This document shows, one piece after another, positions 7,925 through 19,167 of a DNA stretch of 64,000 bases. The stretch's first letter is position 1; each line of letters opens with the position of its first letter. The DNA is from Paludibacteraceae bacterium (GTDB lineage: Bacteria; Bacteroidota; Bacteroidia; Bacteroidales; Paludibacteraceae). A program made the position numbers and the translations under genes. The stretch spans positions 1-64,000 of the forward strand of contig JAKSKZ010000010.1 in assembly GCA_024401475.1 (NCBI GenBank). Direction: 5' to 3'. The notes beneath the pieces are model-generated. The model was not told the origin of the DNA and searched no databases. It saw only the letters and a program-made list of their open reading frames with translations.

Positions 7925-9085
7925 ATGGCAGAGAAAAGAGATTATTATGAAGTGCTTGGCGTTTCAAAAACGGCAAGTGCAGACGAATTGAAGAAGGCAT
8001 ATAGAAAATTGGCCATCAAATACCACCCAGATAAAAATCCGGATGATAAGGAGGCTGAAGAGAAATTCAAGGAAGCAGCTGAGGCTTATGAAGTGCTAAG
8101 TGACCCAGAGAAACGTCAACGTTATGATCAGTTCGGCCATGCTGGTGTAGGCGGTGCTGGTGGTGCAGGCGGCTTTGGAGGTGGAGGCATGTCTATGGAA
8201 GACATCTTCTCTCATTTTGGCGACATATTCGGCGGCGGAGGCTTCGGCGGTTTTGGAGGCTTCGGCGGTTTTGGCGGAGGCGGAAGCGCTCGCAGAACTC
8301 GCAGAGGATCGGATTTGCGTGTCCGTGTTAAGTTGACATTGAAAGAGGTCGCTACGGGCGTAGAAAAGAAGATTAAAGTTCGCAAGCATGTGGCTTGTAA
8401 GCATTGTAATGGTACGGGTGCTGAGGGAAATAATTACTCTACATGTTCCACTTGTAATGGTTCGGGTGTTGTGACTCGGATTCAAAACACTATGTTGGGT
8501 CGTATGCAGACGCAATCGGCTTGTCCTACTTGCGGTGGCGAGGGTAAGATTATCAGCAAGAAATGTAGCCATTGCGGCGGCGAAGGCGTGGTAAGCGAAG
8601 AGGAGGTTCTTACTATCAACATTCCAGCAGGAGTGATGGAGGGCATGCAGATTCCTTTGAGAGGCAAGGGTAACGCGGCTCGTCATGGAGGTGTGAATGG
8701 AGATTTGTATGTCTTGATAGAAGAGGAGGGCCATCCGGAGTTGATGAGGGACGAAAACGACCTTATTTACAACGCATTGTTGACATTGCCGATTGCTGTG
8801 AACGGAGGAACGATAGATATTCCGACTGTCGATGGTAAGGCTAAGGTGAAAATCGATGCAGGAACGCAGCCAGGAAAGGTTTTGCGATTGAAAGGCAAAG
8901 GCTTGCCTCGTGTAAACGGTTATGGTAGCGGTGATTTGCTTGTTAACATTGGTGTTTATATTCCAGAAAACTTGTCGAAAGACGAGCGCAAGATATTTGA
9001 AAAGTTACAAGATTCGGAGAATATGAAACCTTCTGATACGGCTAAAAAGAGTTTCTTTGAGAGATTCAGAAGCATGTTTGATTAA
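7925..9085 (+). CDS. dnaJ: Chaperone DnaJ
   Basis: A full-length class I Hsp40 of 386 residues. The J domain (1-70) has HPD at 34-36. A Gly/Phe linker (72-120) with several GGFGGF repeats follows. Four zinc motifs begin at C158, C174, C200 and C214 ([32 protein letters not shown]), and then come the substrate-binding C-terminal domains. It delivers clients to DnaK and stimulates its ATPase. It follows grpE, probably on one transcript, and a hairpin closes the unit. Confidence 0.98.
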   Translation: MAEKRDYYEVLGVSKTASADELKKAYRKLAIKYHPDKNPDDKEAEEKFKEAAEAYEVLSDPEKRQRYDQFGHAGVGGAGGAGGFGGGGMSMEDIFSHFGDIFGGGGFGGFGGFGGFGGGGSARRTRRGSDLRVRVKLTLKEVATGVEKKIKVRKHVACKHCNGTGAEGNNYSTCSTCNGSGVVTRIQNTMLGRMQTQSACPTCGGEGKIISKKCSHCGGEGVVSEEEVLTINIPAGVMEGMQIPLRGKGNAARHGGVNGDLYVLIEEEGHPELMRDENDLIYNALLTLPIAVNGGTIDIPTVDGKAKVKIDAGTQPGKVLRLKGKGLPRVNGYGSGDLLVNIGVYIPENLSKDERKIFEKLQDSENMKPSDTAKKSFFERFRSMFD

Positions 9086-9103
9086 TGTTCTTATCTTGTC
9101 GAT

Positions 9104-9137
9104 AAAAAAAGAGAGGCTGAGTCAGTCTCTCTTTTTT
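9104..9137 (+). terminator. Terminator after dnaJ
   Basis: GAGAGGCTGA...TCAGTCTCTC forms a stem flanked by A-run and T-run, so it could work in both directions. It separates grpE-dnaJ from dnaB. Confidence 0.75.
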
Positions 9138-9180
9138 GTTTTGCTAAATTTGCAAACGAATCCTAAAAGAAATAGAATTT

Positions 9181-10722
9181 ATGGCAGATGTTGCGAAAGG
9201 GGGAACGCGAACAAGAAAAGCTTCTCAGACAAATACACCGTTATTGAACGAATATGGCAAGTTGCCACCTCAAGCATTGGATTTGGAGGAGGCCGTGTTG
9301 GGAGCTCTTATGCTTCAAAAGGATGCGTATAGTCAGGTTTGTGATTATTTGAAGCCAGAATGCTTTTACAAGGACGCGCATCGATACATTTATACGGCAA
9401 TCATGAACCTCTCTTCCAAGCAGGATCCTGTGGATATGATGACCGTGACGGAACAGTTGAGAAAAGATGGTAAGCTTGAAGAGGCTGGCGGTCCGTATTA
9501 TGTAGCACAGTTGACGTCAAGGGTGGTTACTTCCGTTCATATCGAGTACCACGCTCGTATTTTGGCACAAAAATATCTTGCTCGTGAGTTGATTCGTTTT
9601 TCTACGGATATACAAAATAAGGCTTTCGATGAAAAGACGGACGTGGATGACTTGATGCAGGAGGCTGAGGGTGCCTTGTTTGAAATTTCACAACGAAACG
9701 TAAAGAAGGATTATACGCAAATCAACCCTGTCATCGATGAGGCTTTGCGCCAGATAGAGGTGGCAGCCAATCGTGCCGATGGTTTGAGCGGTGTTACCAG
9801 TGGTTTCCACGATTTGGACAAGATGACTTCCGGTTGGCAACGTTCTGACTTGGTCATTATTGCCGCTCGTCCTGCCATGGGTAAGACGGCCTTCGTACTC
9901 TCTATGGCCAGAAACATGGCCGAAAGTAATAGCCCTGTTGCTTTGTTCTCTTTGGAAATGTCGAACGTGCAGTTGGTCAACCGTCTGCTCGTGAACGTAT
10001 GTGAGATTCCTGGTGAAAAGATCAAGAATGGTAACCTTGACAAGTACGAATGGGAACAGTTGCACCATAGAGTTCGAAAACTATTCGATATGCCTATCTA
10101 TGTGGATGATACGCCAAGCCTTTCCATTTTTGAACTTAATACGAAAGCCCGTCGATTGGTGAAGGAACATGGCGTGAGTTGCATCATCATCGACTACCTT
10201 CAGTTGATGAATGCGAGTGGAATGAACTTCGGAAGCCGTGAGCAGGAGGTCAGTATGATTTCCCGTTCGTTGAAGCAGTTGGCGAAGGAGTTGAACATTC
10301 CAATCATAGCCTTGTCTCAGTTGAACCGTGGTGTGGAAAGCCGAACGGGAGATGACAAGCGACCTCAGTTGGCCGACTTGCGTGAATCTGGAGCCATTGA
10401 GCAAGATGCCGATATGGTGTTGTTCATCCATCGACCAGAGTATTATAAGATAACAGAAGACAAACAAGGCAATTCGTTGATAGGATTGGCAGAAATCATC
10501 ATTGCAAAACACCGTAATGGTGCGGTTGGTGATGTCCGTTTGCGATTTAAGAGTGAGTTGGCTAAGTTTATGAACCTATCGGGCGACTACGAATCGGGCT
10601 TTTCTCCGGAAGGAATTGTGCATGAATCGAAGTTTAATTCGGAGGCGGATTTCGAAAGTCAAGCACCAACTTCTTCGGATCTGCCAATGATGCCAATGCC
10701 AGACAATAGTAATCCGTTCTAA
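9181..10722 (+). CDS. dnaB: Replicative DNA helicase DnaB
   Basis: A 513-residue hexameric helicase. The N-terminal primase-interacting domain (about 28-135) is followed by the RecA-like domain. Walker A is ARPAMGKTAF near 229-238, Walker B is 'CIIIDYLQLM', and the 'SLKQLAKELNIPIIALSQLNR' sensor region is present. The 'FIHRPEYY' and 'IIAKHRNG' motifs are typical. There is no intein in the usual sites. The ATG follows an A-rich leader, and a short hairpin ends the single-gene unit. Confidence 0.98.
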   Translation: MADVAKGGTRTRKASQTNTPLLNEYGKLPPQALDLEEAVLGALMLQKDAYSQVCDYLKPECFYKDAHRYIYTAIMNLSSKQDPVDMMTVTEQLRKDGKLEEAGGPYYVAQLTSRVVTSVHIEYHARILAQKYLARELIRFSTDIQNKAFDEKTDVDDLMQEAEGALFEISQRNVKKDYTQINPVIDEALRQIEVAANRADGLSGVTSGFHDLDKMTSGWQRSDLVIIAARPAMGKTAFVLSMARNMAESNSPVALFSLEMSNVQLVNRLLVNVCEIPGEKIKNGNLDKYEWEQLHHRVRKLFDMPIYVDDTPSLSIFELNTKARRLVKEHGVSCIIIDYLQLMNASGMNFGSREQEVSMISRSLKQLAKELNIPIIALSQLNRGVESRTGDDKRPQLADLRESGAIEQDADMVLFIHRPEYYKITEDKQGNSLIGLAEIIIAKHRNGAVGDVRLRFKSELAKFMNLSGDYESGFSPEGIVHESKFNSEADFESQAPTSSDLPMMPMPDNSNPF

Positions 10723-10775
10723 AAGGAAGATGAAGCAAGAAAAAGCTCTTTATTAAGAACAGTGAACTGATATCC

Positions 10776-10806
10776 AAAAGCCTTGTCCGCAACGACAAGG
10801 CTTTTC
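10776..10806 (+). terminator. Terminator after dnaB
   Basis: AAAAGCCTTGTC, a loop CGCAAC and GACAAGGCTTTT: a perfect 12-base stem shortly after the dnaB stop. Confidence 0.88.
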
Positions 10807-10903
10807 GTACGAATATTAGTCTAAAAACAATCATTTTTGTTTGTCATATTACGATTTTAATTTATTTTTGTTTGGAAAACTGAGTGATTGTTTTTAGTGT
10901 GGT

Positions 10904-11626
10904 ATGGTTGACAAACTGAATATATTATCTGGATTATACGTTGACTTGGAATATGTTCCTGCACCTATTGTCAAGAGAGTTATAGCGTTGGCCATAGATC
11001 GATTGATTCAATATATACTCGTTATTTTTATTTTTATTGAGTGTATTAAGGGTGATGTGTCTGATGATAATTACGTCTTTTTTTTCGTTGTTTACACGAT
11101 GGTTTGGCTCTTGCCATTCTTTTGTGAATACTTTATGAATGGGCAGACAATCGGGAAAAAAATGATGAGGATTATGGTTGTGACGGACGAGTGCACGCCA
11201 CCGTCGTTTATGCAATGTGCAATACGATCTTTGTTATATACGATAGATTTTTGGCTGATTGGCGCGATTTTGATATCTCGTAAGGCAAAACGATTGGGTG
11301 ATATGGCGTCCGGTTGTATGGTCGTTTTGAAGAAGAGTAGCAAGGAGGAGCGTGTTTCGTTGGCGGAAGATTACCGATATACGAATCCTGATTATCAACC
11401 ACATTATCCAGAGGCTAGGGAGATGGCGGAGGAAGACTTTGATTTGTTGAAGAAGGCCCTTTATGATATCCTCTACTATACACAAGCGGATGTCGTGGCA
11501 CAGCGGTTGAAGAAGCATTTGCAGCTAACTACAGAGTTGAAGGGCACAAGATTTTTCCTTCTGCAACTTTATAATGATTATCTCTATTATAGGGATGTTT
11601 GCGAAGAGAAGGCGAGAGATTATTAA
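10904..11626 (+). CDS. RDD family membrane protein
   Basis: A 240-residue protein with an RDD-like domain in residues 15-145. 'KRVIALAIDRLIQYIL' covers the R-D signature in helix one, 'NGQTIGKKMMRI' follows helix two, and 'AKRLGDMASG' is the usual family end. Three or so membrane helices are predicted, followed by a 95-residue charged cytoplasmic tail. The function of RDD proteins is mostly unclear; some relate to ion or solute transport. It begins a three-gene run of small membrane proteins. Confidence 0.82.
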   Translation: MVDKLNILSGLYVDLEYVPAPIVKRVIALAIDRLIQYILVIFIFIECIKGDVSDDNYVFFFVVYTMVWLLPFFCEYFMNGQTIGKKMMRIMVVTDECTPPSFMQCAIRSLLYTIDFWLIGAILISRKAKRLGDMASGCMVVLKKSSKEERVSLAEDYRYTNPDYQPHYPEAREMAEEDFDLLKKALYDILYYTQADVVAQRLKKHLQLTTELKGTRFFLLQLYNDYLYYRDVCEEKARDY

Positions 11627-11645
11627 TAATTAAAATACTATAGAA

Positions 11646-11894
11646 ATGAAAAGTAAAATGATGGCAGCCATCTTGACTTTCTTTTTGGGAGGCATTGGCG
11701 TAGGAAACTTTTATTTGGGAAACAAAACCAAGGGTTTGGTTCAACTAGTGTTGTTCGTAGCGGGCTTTTTCACTTTCGGAATAGCATGGATTCCACTAGG
11801 CCTTTGGGTGTTGGTCGAGTTCGTGAAACTATTAGTTATGACAGATGTCTCGTTCAACGAGAAGTATAACAAGAATCAAATCAATAATCAATAA
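11646..11894 (+). CDS. TM2 domain protein
   Basis: An 82-residue protein with two membrane helices separated by a short turn. 'KSKMMAAILTFFLGGIGVGNFYLGN' followed by 'GLVQLVLF' is the TM2 signature, with the G-x-G-x-H/N-F-Y-LG core. It starts 19 bases after the RDD gene and ends 16 bases before the DUF805 gene, so they are likely co-transcribed. TM2 proteins have no settled bacterial function. Confidence 0.85.
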   Translation: MKSKMMAAILTFFLGGIGVGNFYLGNKTKGLVQLVLFVAGFFTFGIAWIPLGLWVLVEFVKLLVMTDVSFNEKYNKNQINNQ

Positions 11895-11910
11895 TCAATA
11901 TTTTTAAGAA

Positions 11911-12279
11911 ATGGAATGGTTTATTAAATGTTTGAAGAACTACACAGTTTTTCAAGGAAGAGCAAGAAGAAAAGAGTATTGGATGTTCGTGTTGTTTAAT
12001 GCAATTTTCGGTTGGGGGTTGAATTTGGTCGGTAGTCTTTTGGTCGATTCATTGGGCTTCGTCGCAACTCTTCCAGCTTTGGTTTACTCTTTGGGTGTTT
12101 TGATTCCTTCTTTGGCCGTTGGTGTTCGTCGTCTTCACGATATCAACAAGAGCGGATGGTGGTTTTTGATTCCGCTCATTCCTATCGTAGGTTCTATTTG
12201 GTTGATAGTTTTGTTTTGCAAGGAAGGCGACAAGGGCGATAACAAATATGGCCCAGATCCCAAAGCTTTGGAGGAATAA
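11911..12279 (+). CDS. DUF805 family membrane protein
   Basis: A 122-residue protein. 'FQGRARRKEYWMFVLFNAIF' at the start and 'LAVGVRRLHDINKSGWW' in the middle are the two hallmarks of DUF805 (YhaH-like). Four membrane segments are likely. The role is unknown. It is the last of the RDD-TM2-DUF805 run, followed by a strong terminator. Confidence 0.88.
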   Translation: MEWFIKCLKNYTVFQGRARRKEYWMFVLFNAIFGWGLNLVGSLLVDSLGFVATLPALVYSLGVLIPSLAVGVRRLHDINKSGWWFLIPLIPIVGSIWLIVLFCKEGDKGDNKYGPDPKALEE

Positions 12280-12304
12280 TATTCTTCAGACAAAAGGATT
12301 TTGT

Positions 12305-12334
12305 AGAGGGGTGGTTTTCGCCCCTCTTTTTTTT
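12305..12334 (+). terminator. Terminator after the RDD-TM2-DUF805 run
   Basis: AGAGGGGTGG, loop and CGCCCCTCT followed by eight Ts. Confidence 0.9.
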
Positions 12335-12493
12335 ATGCCTTGTTTTGAATTAAAAAAATCATTTAAATATAGTTTTGGTTTCAGATTGTTATGTTTTTTG
12401 CTTGTAAATAATCGATTTGTTTTTTATCAATCCTTGATTGTTCCCGTTTAAAAATAATCCACAAATTGTTCTAAAATAATGACAAATAATGAT

Positions 12494-12501
12494 TAACTTT
12501 G
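12494..12501 (+). promoter_or_regulatory. Probable -7 box of pyrG
   Basis: TAACTTTG fits the TAnnTTTG consensus and would start a leader of about 60 bases. The -33 partner is weak (ATTG near 12465 is too far), so this is a moderate call. Confidence 0.4.
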
Positions 12502-12563
12502 GAGGCGATTAATTTGCAGTTAAAGTCAAAAATGGGGATTTTTGTACATTGATTGTAGATTGA

Positions 12564-14168
<1,605 letters not shown>

Positions 14169-14225
14169 TTTTCAAGCATAATGGGGTCAACGGAATATAC
14201 GAATAAGGAGATTATATAAAAGGAT

Positions 14226-14786
14226 ATGAATCGAATAAAGTATTATTTGTTGCTCTTTTTTGCGGCATTTTCATTGGGAGTTACAGCCCAGACTGATTTC
14301 TTCGGAATTCCCAAAGTGGAGATTGGCGGGGAGGAATATTCTCTTGCATGGTCGGCTAAGATAAAGTTTAGATATGTAGAGGATTTCTTGCCCAAGAAGG
14401 CTTCTAATTCTCGTTTTTCATCGAAGGTGAGTTTGGATTTTTTCAATGCTGACGTTGAGCTTTCGAAGGTTGTAGCTTCTAAAATGGCTGAGTTGGAGGT
14501 CAATAAGGCTGAGAATCTTTTGACAAACTTGTCGAAAATGGAGGCTCCGAATGGAGATGTCTATATTGAGTATGTGGGCTATGTTCCAGATGGCGAGAAG
14601 ATGAGAGTGGCAGAGTATAACATTTGTCGCTATTCGGCTAACTCTACGGGGGTTATCTTGCTACAAATGAAGCATAGGGAGTATGACATCAAACTTGAGA
14701 AGTTCTTGTCGGTAGTTGAGAAGAACGGAGCTAAATGGAAGGCTGATGTCAAAGCTTACAACATTCCTGATATTACTGTAAAATAA
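14226..14786 (+). CDS. Secreted protein of unknown function
   Basis: A 186-residue protein with a clear signal peptide (residues 1-21, cut after VTAQ). The mature part is a mixed alpha/beta domain rich in lysine and aromatic residues, with no motif I recognise. It starts 57 bases after pyrG and ends 83 bases before ffh, so it may be read from either unit. It is probably periplasmic or outer-membrane attached. Confidence 0.7.
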   Translation: MNRIKYYLLLFFAAFSLGVTAQTDFFGIPKVEIGGEEYSLAWSAKIKFRYVEDFLPKKASNSRFSSKVSLDFFNADVELSKVVASKMAELEVNKAENLLTNLSKMEAPNGDVYIEYVGYVPDGEKMRVAEYNICRYSANSTGVILLQMKHREYDIKLEKFLSVVEKNGAKWKADVKAYNIPDITVK

Positions 14787-14869
14787 GCCGACCGATAATA
14801 GGTTGATTCCCAGTTGGGGCGGGGCGGAGGTTCCCGCTTTGGATTTGATTTAATGAAATTCAATATAAT

Positions 14870-16189
14870 ATGTTTGAAAATTTAGGAGAAAGATTAGAGA
14901 GGTCTTTTAAGATACTAAAAGGAGAGGGTAAAATTACCGAGATTAACGTGGCAGAAACCCTCAAGGACGTTCGTAAAGCGTTGCTTGATGCCGACGTTAA
15001 CTATAAAATTGCAAAATCTTTTACAGAGACAGTAAAGGCTAAGGCGTTGGGTCAGAATGTGCTTACGGCAGTTAAGCCAAGCCAGTTGATGGTTAAGATT
15101 GTTCACGACGAGTTGACTCAGTTGATGGGTGGTTCAAGTGTGGATATCAATATCAAGGGTGCTCCTGCCGTTATCTTGATGTCAGGTTTGCAAGGTTCTG
15201 GTAAGACCACTTTCTCTGGTAAGTTGGCTTTGATGCTAAAGTCGAAGAAGAACAAGCGTCCTTTGTTGGTGGCTTGCGACGTCTATCGTCCTGCCGCTAT
15301 AGACCAGTTGAAGGTCTTGGGAACTCAAATCGACGTGCCTGTCTATACAGAGGAAGGAAATAAGAATCCTGTAGAGATAGCACAAAACGCTATTAAAGAG
15401 GCCAAAGCAAAAGGAAATGATGTTGTAATCATAGATACCGCTGGTCGTTTGGCTGTAGATGAGCAGATGATGAACGAAATCGCTGCCATTAAGGAGGCTA
15501 TCCAACCACAAGAGACTTTGTTCGTTGTGGACTCAATGACGGGTCAAGACGCGGTGAACACAGCAAAAGAGTTTAATGATAGATTGAATTTCGACGGTGT
15601 CATCCTTACTAAATTGGATGGTGATACTCGTGGTGGTGCGGCTCTTTCTATCCGTTCGGTAGTGGAGAAGCCTATCAAGTTTGTCGGTACGGGTGAAAAG
15701 ATGGAGGCAATTGATGTGTTCCATCCAGAACGTATGGCAGACCGTATCTTGGGTATGGGTGATATCGTATCTTTGGTTGAGCGTGCGCAAGAGCAATTCG
15801 ATGAAGAGGAGGCTAAGCGCTTGCAAAAGAAGATTGCGAAGAACCAGTTCGACTTCAACGATTTCTTGGGACAGATCCAACAAATCAAGAAGATGGGTAA
15901 CTTGAAAGATTTGGCTTCCATGATTCCTGGCGTTGGTAAGGCGTTGAAGGATGTTGAGATTGACGACAATGCATTCAAGGGCATCGAGGCGATCATCTAT
16001 TCAATGACTCCAGAAGAGCGTTCTAATCCAACTATCTTGAACGGTACTCGTAGAACTCGTATTGCAAAGGGTAGTGGAACTACTATTCAAGAGGTGAACC
16101 GCTTGTTGAAGCAGTTTGAGGATACTCGCAAAATGATGCGGATGGTTACTCAAAACCAAGGTAAGTTGAAACTCGGATTAAGAAAATAA
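14870..16189 (+). CDS. ffh: Signal recognition particle protein Ffh
   Basis: A 439-residue SRP GTPase. The N domain is followed by the G domain ([15 protein letters not shown]-loop, 'DTAGRLAVD', '[11 protein letters not shown]'). The methionine-rich M domain begins near residue 320, ending in a set of Met residues ([13 protein letters not shown]) that line the signal-peptide groove. It binds signal sequences of inner-membrane proteins with 4.5S RNA and FtsY. It is 19 bases ahead of folD. Confidence 0.98.
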   Translation: MFENLGERLERSFKILKGEGKITEINVAETLKDVRKALLDADVNYKIAKSFTETVKAKALGQNVLTAVKPSQLMVKIVHDELTQLMGGSSVDINIKGAPAVILMSGLQGSGKTTFSGKLALMLKSKKNKRPLLVACDVYRPAAIDQLKVLGTQIDVPVYTEEGNKNPVEIAQNAIKEAKAKGNDVVIIDTAGRLAVDEQMMNEIAAIKEAIQPQETLFVVDSMTGQDAVNTAKEFNDRLNFDGVILTKLDGDTRGGAALSIRSVVEKPIKFVGTGEKMEAIDVFHPERMADRILGMGDIVSLVERAQEQFDEEEAKRLQKKIAKNQFDFNDFLGQIQQIKKMGNLKDLASMIPGVGKALKDVEIDDNAFKGIEAIIYSMTPEERSNPTILNGTRRTRIAKGSGTTIQEVNRLLKQFEDTRKMMRMVTQNQGKLKLGLRK

Positions 16190-16208
16190 CTCCATAAGAA
16201 ATAATTAT

Positions 16209-17090
16209 ATGCAGTTGATAGACGGAAAGGCAGTTGCCGATCAAATTAAACAGGAGATTGCTGAAGAGGTGGCTCAAATCAAGGCTAACGGTGGCAAGAC
16301 TCCGCACTTGGCTGTCATTATTGTCGGTCATGATGGTGGTAGCGAGACTTATGTTGCTCATAAGGTTAAATCATGCGAGCAAGTTGGTTTCAAATCTACG
16401 AAGTTGGCTTTCGAGGCTACAATCACAGAGGAAGAGTTGTTGCAACAAATCAAACTTCTCAACGAGGATCCTGATGTGGACGGATTCATCGTTCAATTGC
16501 CGTTGCCTAAGCATATTTCAGAGCAGAAGGTTATCGAGGCTATTGATTATAAGAAGGATGTGGATGGTTTCCACCCAATCAATGTCGGACGTATGTCTAT
16601 TGGTTTGCCTTCTTTCGTTTCGGCTACTCCTGCTGGAATCTTGGAGTTGTTGAAGCGTTATAACATCGAGACTTCTGGTAAACATTGTGTGGTTATCGGT
16701 CGTAGCAACATCGTTGGTAAGCCAGTCTCAATGTTGATGATGCAGAAGGCTTGCCCAGGCGATGCCACTGTAACTGTATGTCATAGCCGTACTAAGAATT
16801 TGAAGGAGATCTGCTTGCAGGCTGACATTATTATCGCAGCTTTGGGTTCTCCTAATTTCTTGAAGGAAGATATGGTGAAAGAGGGTGCTGTAGTGATTGA
16901 TGTGGGTACGACTCGTGTGCCTTCTACAGCGACAAAGAGTGGCTTCAAGTTGACTGGTGATGTTGATTTTGAGCATGTTGCGCCTAAGTGTAGCTTTATC
17001 ACTCCAGTTCCTGGTGGTGTTGGTCCAATGACAATTTGTTCATTGATGAAAAACACTTTGTTGGCTGGTAAGAAGGCTATTTATAAGTAA
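16209..17090 (+). CDS. folD: Bifunctional methylenetetrahydrofolate dehydrogenase/cyclohydrolase FolD
   Basis: A 293-residue enzyme of one-carbon metabolism. '[18 protein letters not shown]' carries the catalytic Y-x-x-x-K. '[13 protein letters not shown]' and '[13 protein letters not shown]' bind folate, and '[18 protein letters not shown]' is the NADP site. The '[19 protein letters not shown]' end is intact. It lies directly behind ffh and is followed by an imperfect terminator-like hairpin. Confidence 0.98.
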   Translation: MQLIDGKAVADQIKQEIAEEVAQIKANGGKTPHLAVIIVGHDGGSETYVAHKVKSCEQVGFKSTKLAFEATITEEELLQQIKLLNEDPDVDGFIVQLPLPKHISEQKVIEAIDYKKDVDGFHPINVGRMSIGLPSFVSATPAGILELLKRYNIETSGKHCVVIGRSNIVGKPVSMLMMQKACPGDATVTVCHSRTKNLKEICLQADIIIAALGSPNFLKEDMVKEGAVVIDVGTTRVPSTATKSGFKLTGDVDFEHVAPKCSFITPVPGGVGPMTICSLMKNTLLAGKKAIYK

Positions 17091-17106
17091 TAGAATTTAG
17101 AATGGA

Positions 17107-17148
17107 GGAAGGATTGTTGCCTTGTCGGGTGGCAATCCTTTCCCTTGT
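17107..17148 (+). terminator. Possible terminator after folD
   Basis: GGAAGGATTGTTGCC pairs with GGCAATCCTTTCC (one bulge), followed by only a short T-rich tract. It may attenuate rather than stop transcription into rsmE. Confidence 0.55.
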
Positions 17149-17170
17149 TTAAGGCTAATCCATTTAGATT

Positions 17171-17878
17171 ATGTTGTTTTATACACCAGATATAGCACAA
17201 ACCAAAATCCTTCCGGAAGAGGAGTCCAACCATGCCATAAAAGTGCTTCGTTTGGAAGCTGGTGATAAAGTGGAGTTGATCGATGGCCGGGGTGGTTATT
17301 TCGAGGCGGAGATTGTTGTGCCTCACCATAAACGTTGTGAGGTCAAGATTTTGAACAGCATAGCAGAGTATCATAAGCGTCCGTTTCGTGTTCATGTAGC
17401 GATTGCTCCTACGAAAAATATGGATAGAATGGAGTGGTTTGCCGAGAAAGTGACAGAAATTGGCGTTGATGAGATTACTCCGATTATTTGTCGTTTTTCT
17501 GAACGCAAAGTCATAAAATGTGATAGGTTGGAAAAAATTTTAGTTTCTGCCATGAAACAATCAAAGAAGGCCTATCTGCCTAAATTGAATGAGCAGTGTG
17601 ATTTCTCCGAATTTATCCGTCGCCAAGATTTGGGGCAGCGCTTTATAGCTCATTGCTATGAGCAGGATAAGAAATCGTTGTCTGATCTTTATTTGCCTTG
17701 TCAGGACGCGACAATTTTGATTGGTCCCGAAGGCGATTTTAGTGAGGCGGAAGTGGAAAAGGCTTTGCAAATAGGATTTGCTCCTGTCTCATTGGGTAAC
17801 AGTCGGTTGCGCACGGAGACTGCTGGCGTTGTGGCTTGTCACACAATGGATCTTTTGTCTGAAATGAAAGGATATTGA
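17171..17878 (+). CDS. rsmE: 16S rRNA (uracil-1498-N3)-methyltransferase RsmE
   Basis: A 235-residue SPOUT methyltransferase. An N-terminal PUA-like domain ('SNHAIKVLRLEAGDKVELIDGRG', 'KRCEVKI') comes first. The SAM-binding trefoil knot follows, with 'AIAPTKNMDRMEWFAEKVTEIG', 'ILIGPEGDFSEAE' and 'SLGNSRLRTETA'. All conserved motifs are intact. It precedes a small lipoprotein gene by 22 bases. Confidence 0.95.
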   Translation: MLFYTPDIAQTKILPEEESNHAIKVLRLEAGDKVELIDGRGGYFEAEIVVPHHKRCEVKILNSIAEYHKRPFRVHVAIAPTKNMDRMEWFAEKVTEIGVDEITPIICRFSERKVIKCDRLEKILVSAMKQSKKAYLPKLNEQCDFSEFIRRQDLGQRFIAHCYEQDKKSLSDLYLPCQDATILIGPEGDFSEAEVEKALQIGFAPVSLGNSRLRTETAGVVACHTMDLLSEMKGY

Positions 17879-17900
17879 TAAAATATAAAATCTAAACAAT

Positions 17901-18386
17901 ATGAATGTTTTAAGAAAGACTATTCCTTTGTTGGCAATAATGACATTGGCAACGAGTTGTACTGAAGAGTACATTACAAGAGAATACATAACGGAAGAGC
18001 AGACCATTATTGAAGGTTCGCAAGTTATCACTTGTTTTTATGATGTTTTTCCAAAAGACTGGAAATATGAAAATGCAGCTGATGGTAGAAAATATTTGTA
18101 TGCTGAATTTGAAAATAAGGATATTACGAATAAGGTTCTTGACAAGGGAGCCGTGATAGCTTCCGTACTTTATACTTATAATGTAGAGACAGGCATGCAA
18201 AGTTGGAATAACTTGCCATATGTTTTCCCTTTCTTTACAAAGGATGATTCTGTAGTTGGTGAGAATATTCGTTTTGAGTACGAACATCAGCGTATTACAT
18301 TTATAATTGAAGATTTGGATGCCGTTATGCCTGAAGATATGGTAAATCCAATCACGTTTAAGGTGAATATTATCGTAGATAAGTGA
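17901..18386 (+). CDS. Small lipoprotein of unknown function
   Basis: A 161-residue protein. The N-terminus is a lipoprotein signal ending in ATSC (Cys20), followed by the repeat-like TEEYITREYITEEQTI. The rest looks beta-rich. I recall similar small lipoproteins in Bacteroidales but no assigned role. It is downstream of rsmE, with a strong terminator after it. Confidence 0.7.
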   Translation: MNVLRKTIPLLAIMTLATSCTEEYITREYITEEQTIIEGSQVITCFYDVFPKDWKYENAADGRKYLYAEFENKDITNKVLDKGAVIASVLYTYNVETGMQSWNNLPYVFPFFTKDDSVVGENIRFEYEHQRITFIIEDLDAVMPEDMVNPITFKVNIIVDK

Positions 18387-18410
18387 TTTAGAACATCGAA
18401 TGGAATTATT

Positions 18411-18455
18411 AAGGGGGATTCTTCTGCGTGTTTACGCTACGAATTCCCCCTTTTT
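18411..18455. terminator. Terminator between convergent genes
   Basis: AAGGGGGATTC pairs with GAATTCCCCCTT across a 19-base loop. T-run on the plus strand and A-rich side on the other; it ends the rsmE-lipoprotein unit and may also serve the convergent TetR gene. Confidence 0.8.
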
Positions 18456-18476
18456 GTTTGCTATCAATCGTTAGAC

Positions 18477-19061
18477 TTATTTTTTGCTACATAGCATTCC
18501 GTTGAAAATAAAATCGATAATGTCTTCTTTTCTTGAATCTAACATCTCTTTTAGTCCGCCCATGATATATGAAACTTCCAAGCCTCTGAGGGCGAGTTGA
18601 AACATCATGGCGGTAAATGTCGCATCTTTGATTTTAAAGAGACCATGCTCAATACCAGCTTGAAAAATGCCTGTTAGGATGAGTCGTTCCTTTCTGTCAA
18701 GTTTGCGTCTTACTCGTTCCACTTTACGGATGTCGAGAAAGAAATCTGCGTTCAAGTTTCCATTTCTTACGACCACCTCTTTGATGGCATCCATACGTGT
18801 ATAGGCGTAGTTGATTAGTTTCTTTTCTGGACTTTCGGAACTTTTGGCAATCTCCGACAATTTTTTTGCTACTTGAGCCAACTCAGTCTCTACGACCGAG
18901 AAATAAATATCATCTTTATTCTTAAAATAAGTATATAAAGTTCTTCTTCCTTTTTGTGAGGCTTGGGCAATATCATTCATGGTCGTATTCTCAACTCCTT
19001 GAGAGGCAAAGAGTTTTCGGGCTGCGTCCACTAAAATTTCCTTTGTTTTGATAGTACCCAT
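18477..19061 (-). CDS. TetR/AcrR family transcriptional regulator
   Basis: A 194-residue regulator. The N-terminal helix-turn-helix ends in 'QKGRRTLYTYFKNKDDIYF', the usual TetR recognition helix and linker, and a helical C-terminal ligand domain follows. It is a single gene with no obvious efflux or enzyme partner. The divergent side (19062-19167) faces the 3' end of the hydrolase gene, so its targets are probably elsewhere. Confidence 0.85.
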   Translation of the reverse strand: MGTIKTKEILVDAARKLFASQGVENTTMNDIAQASQKGRRTLYTYFKNKDDIYFSVVETELAQVAKKLSEIAKSSESPEKKLINYAYTRMDAIKEVVVRNGNLNADFFLDIRKVERVRRKLDRKERLILTGIFQAGIEHGLFKIKDATFTAMMFQLALRGLEVSYIMGGLKEMLDSRKEDIIDFIFNGMLCSKK

Positions 19062-19167
19062 ATTTTAAGAAATATACTAAATGTTTTATTCAGAGTGTAA
19101 ATTTAATCTTTAATTGTTTATTTACAAGATGTTTTGGTAAAAAACTTTCTGTGCAATAATTGGGGTG

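Noticed and set aside
8096..8734. Long minus-strand frame opposite dnaJ
   Set aside because: It is a shadow of the Gly/Phe and zinc-repeat coding sequence of dnaJ; composition (Ser/Ala/Thr-rich) has no protein-like pattern.
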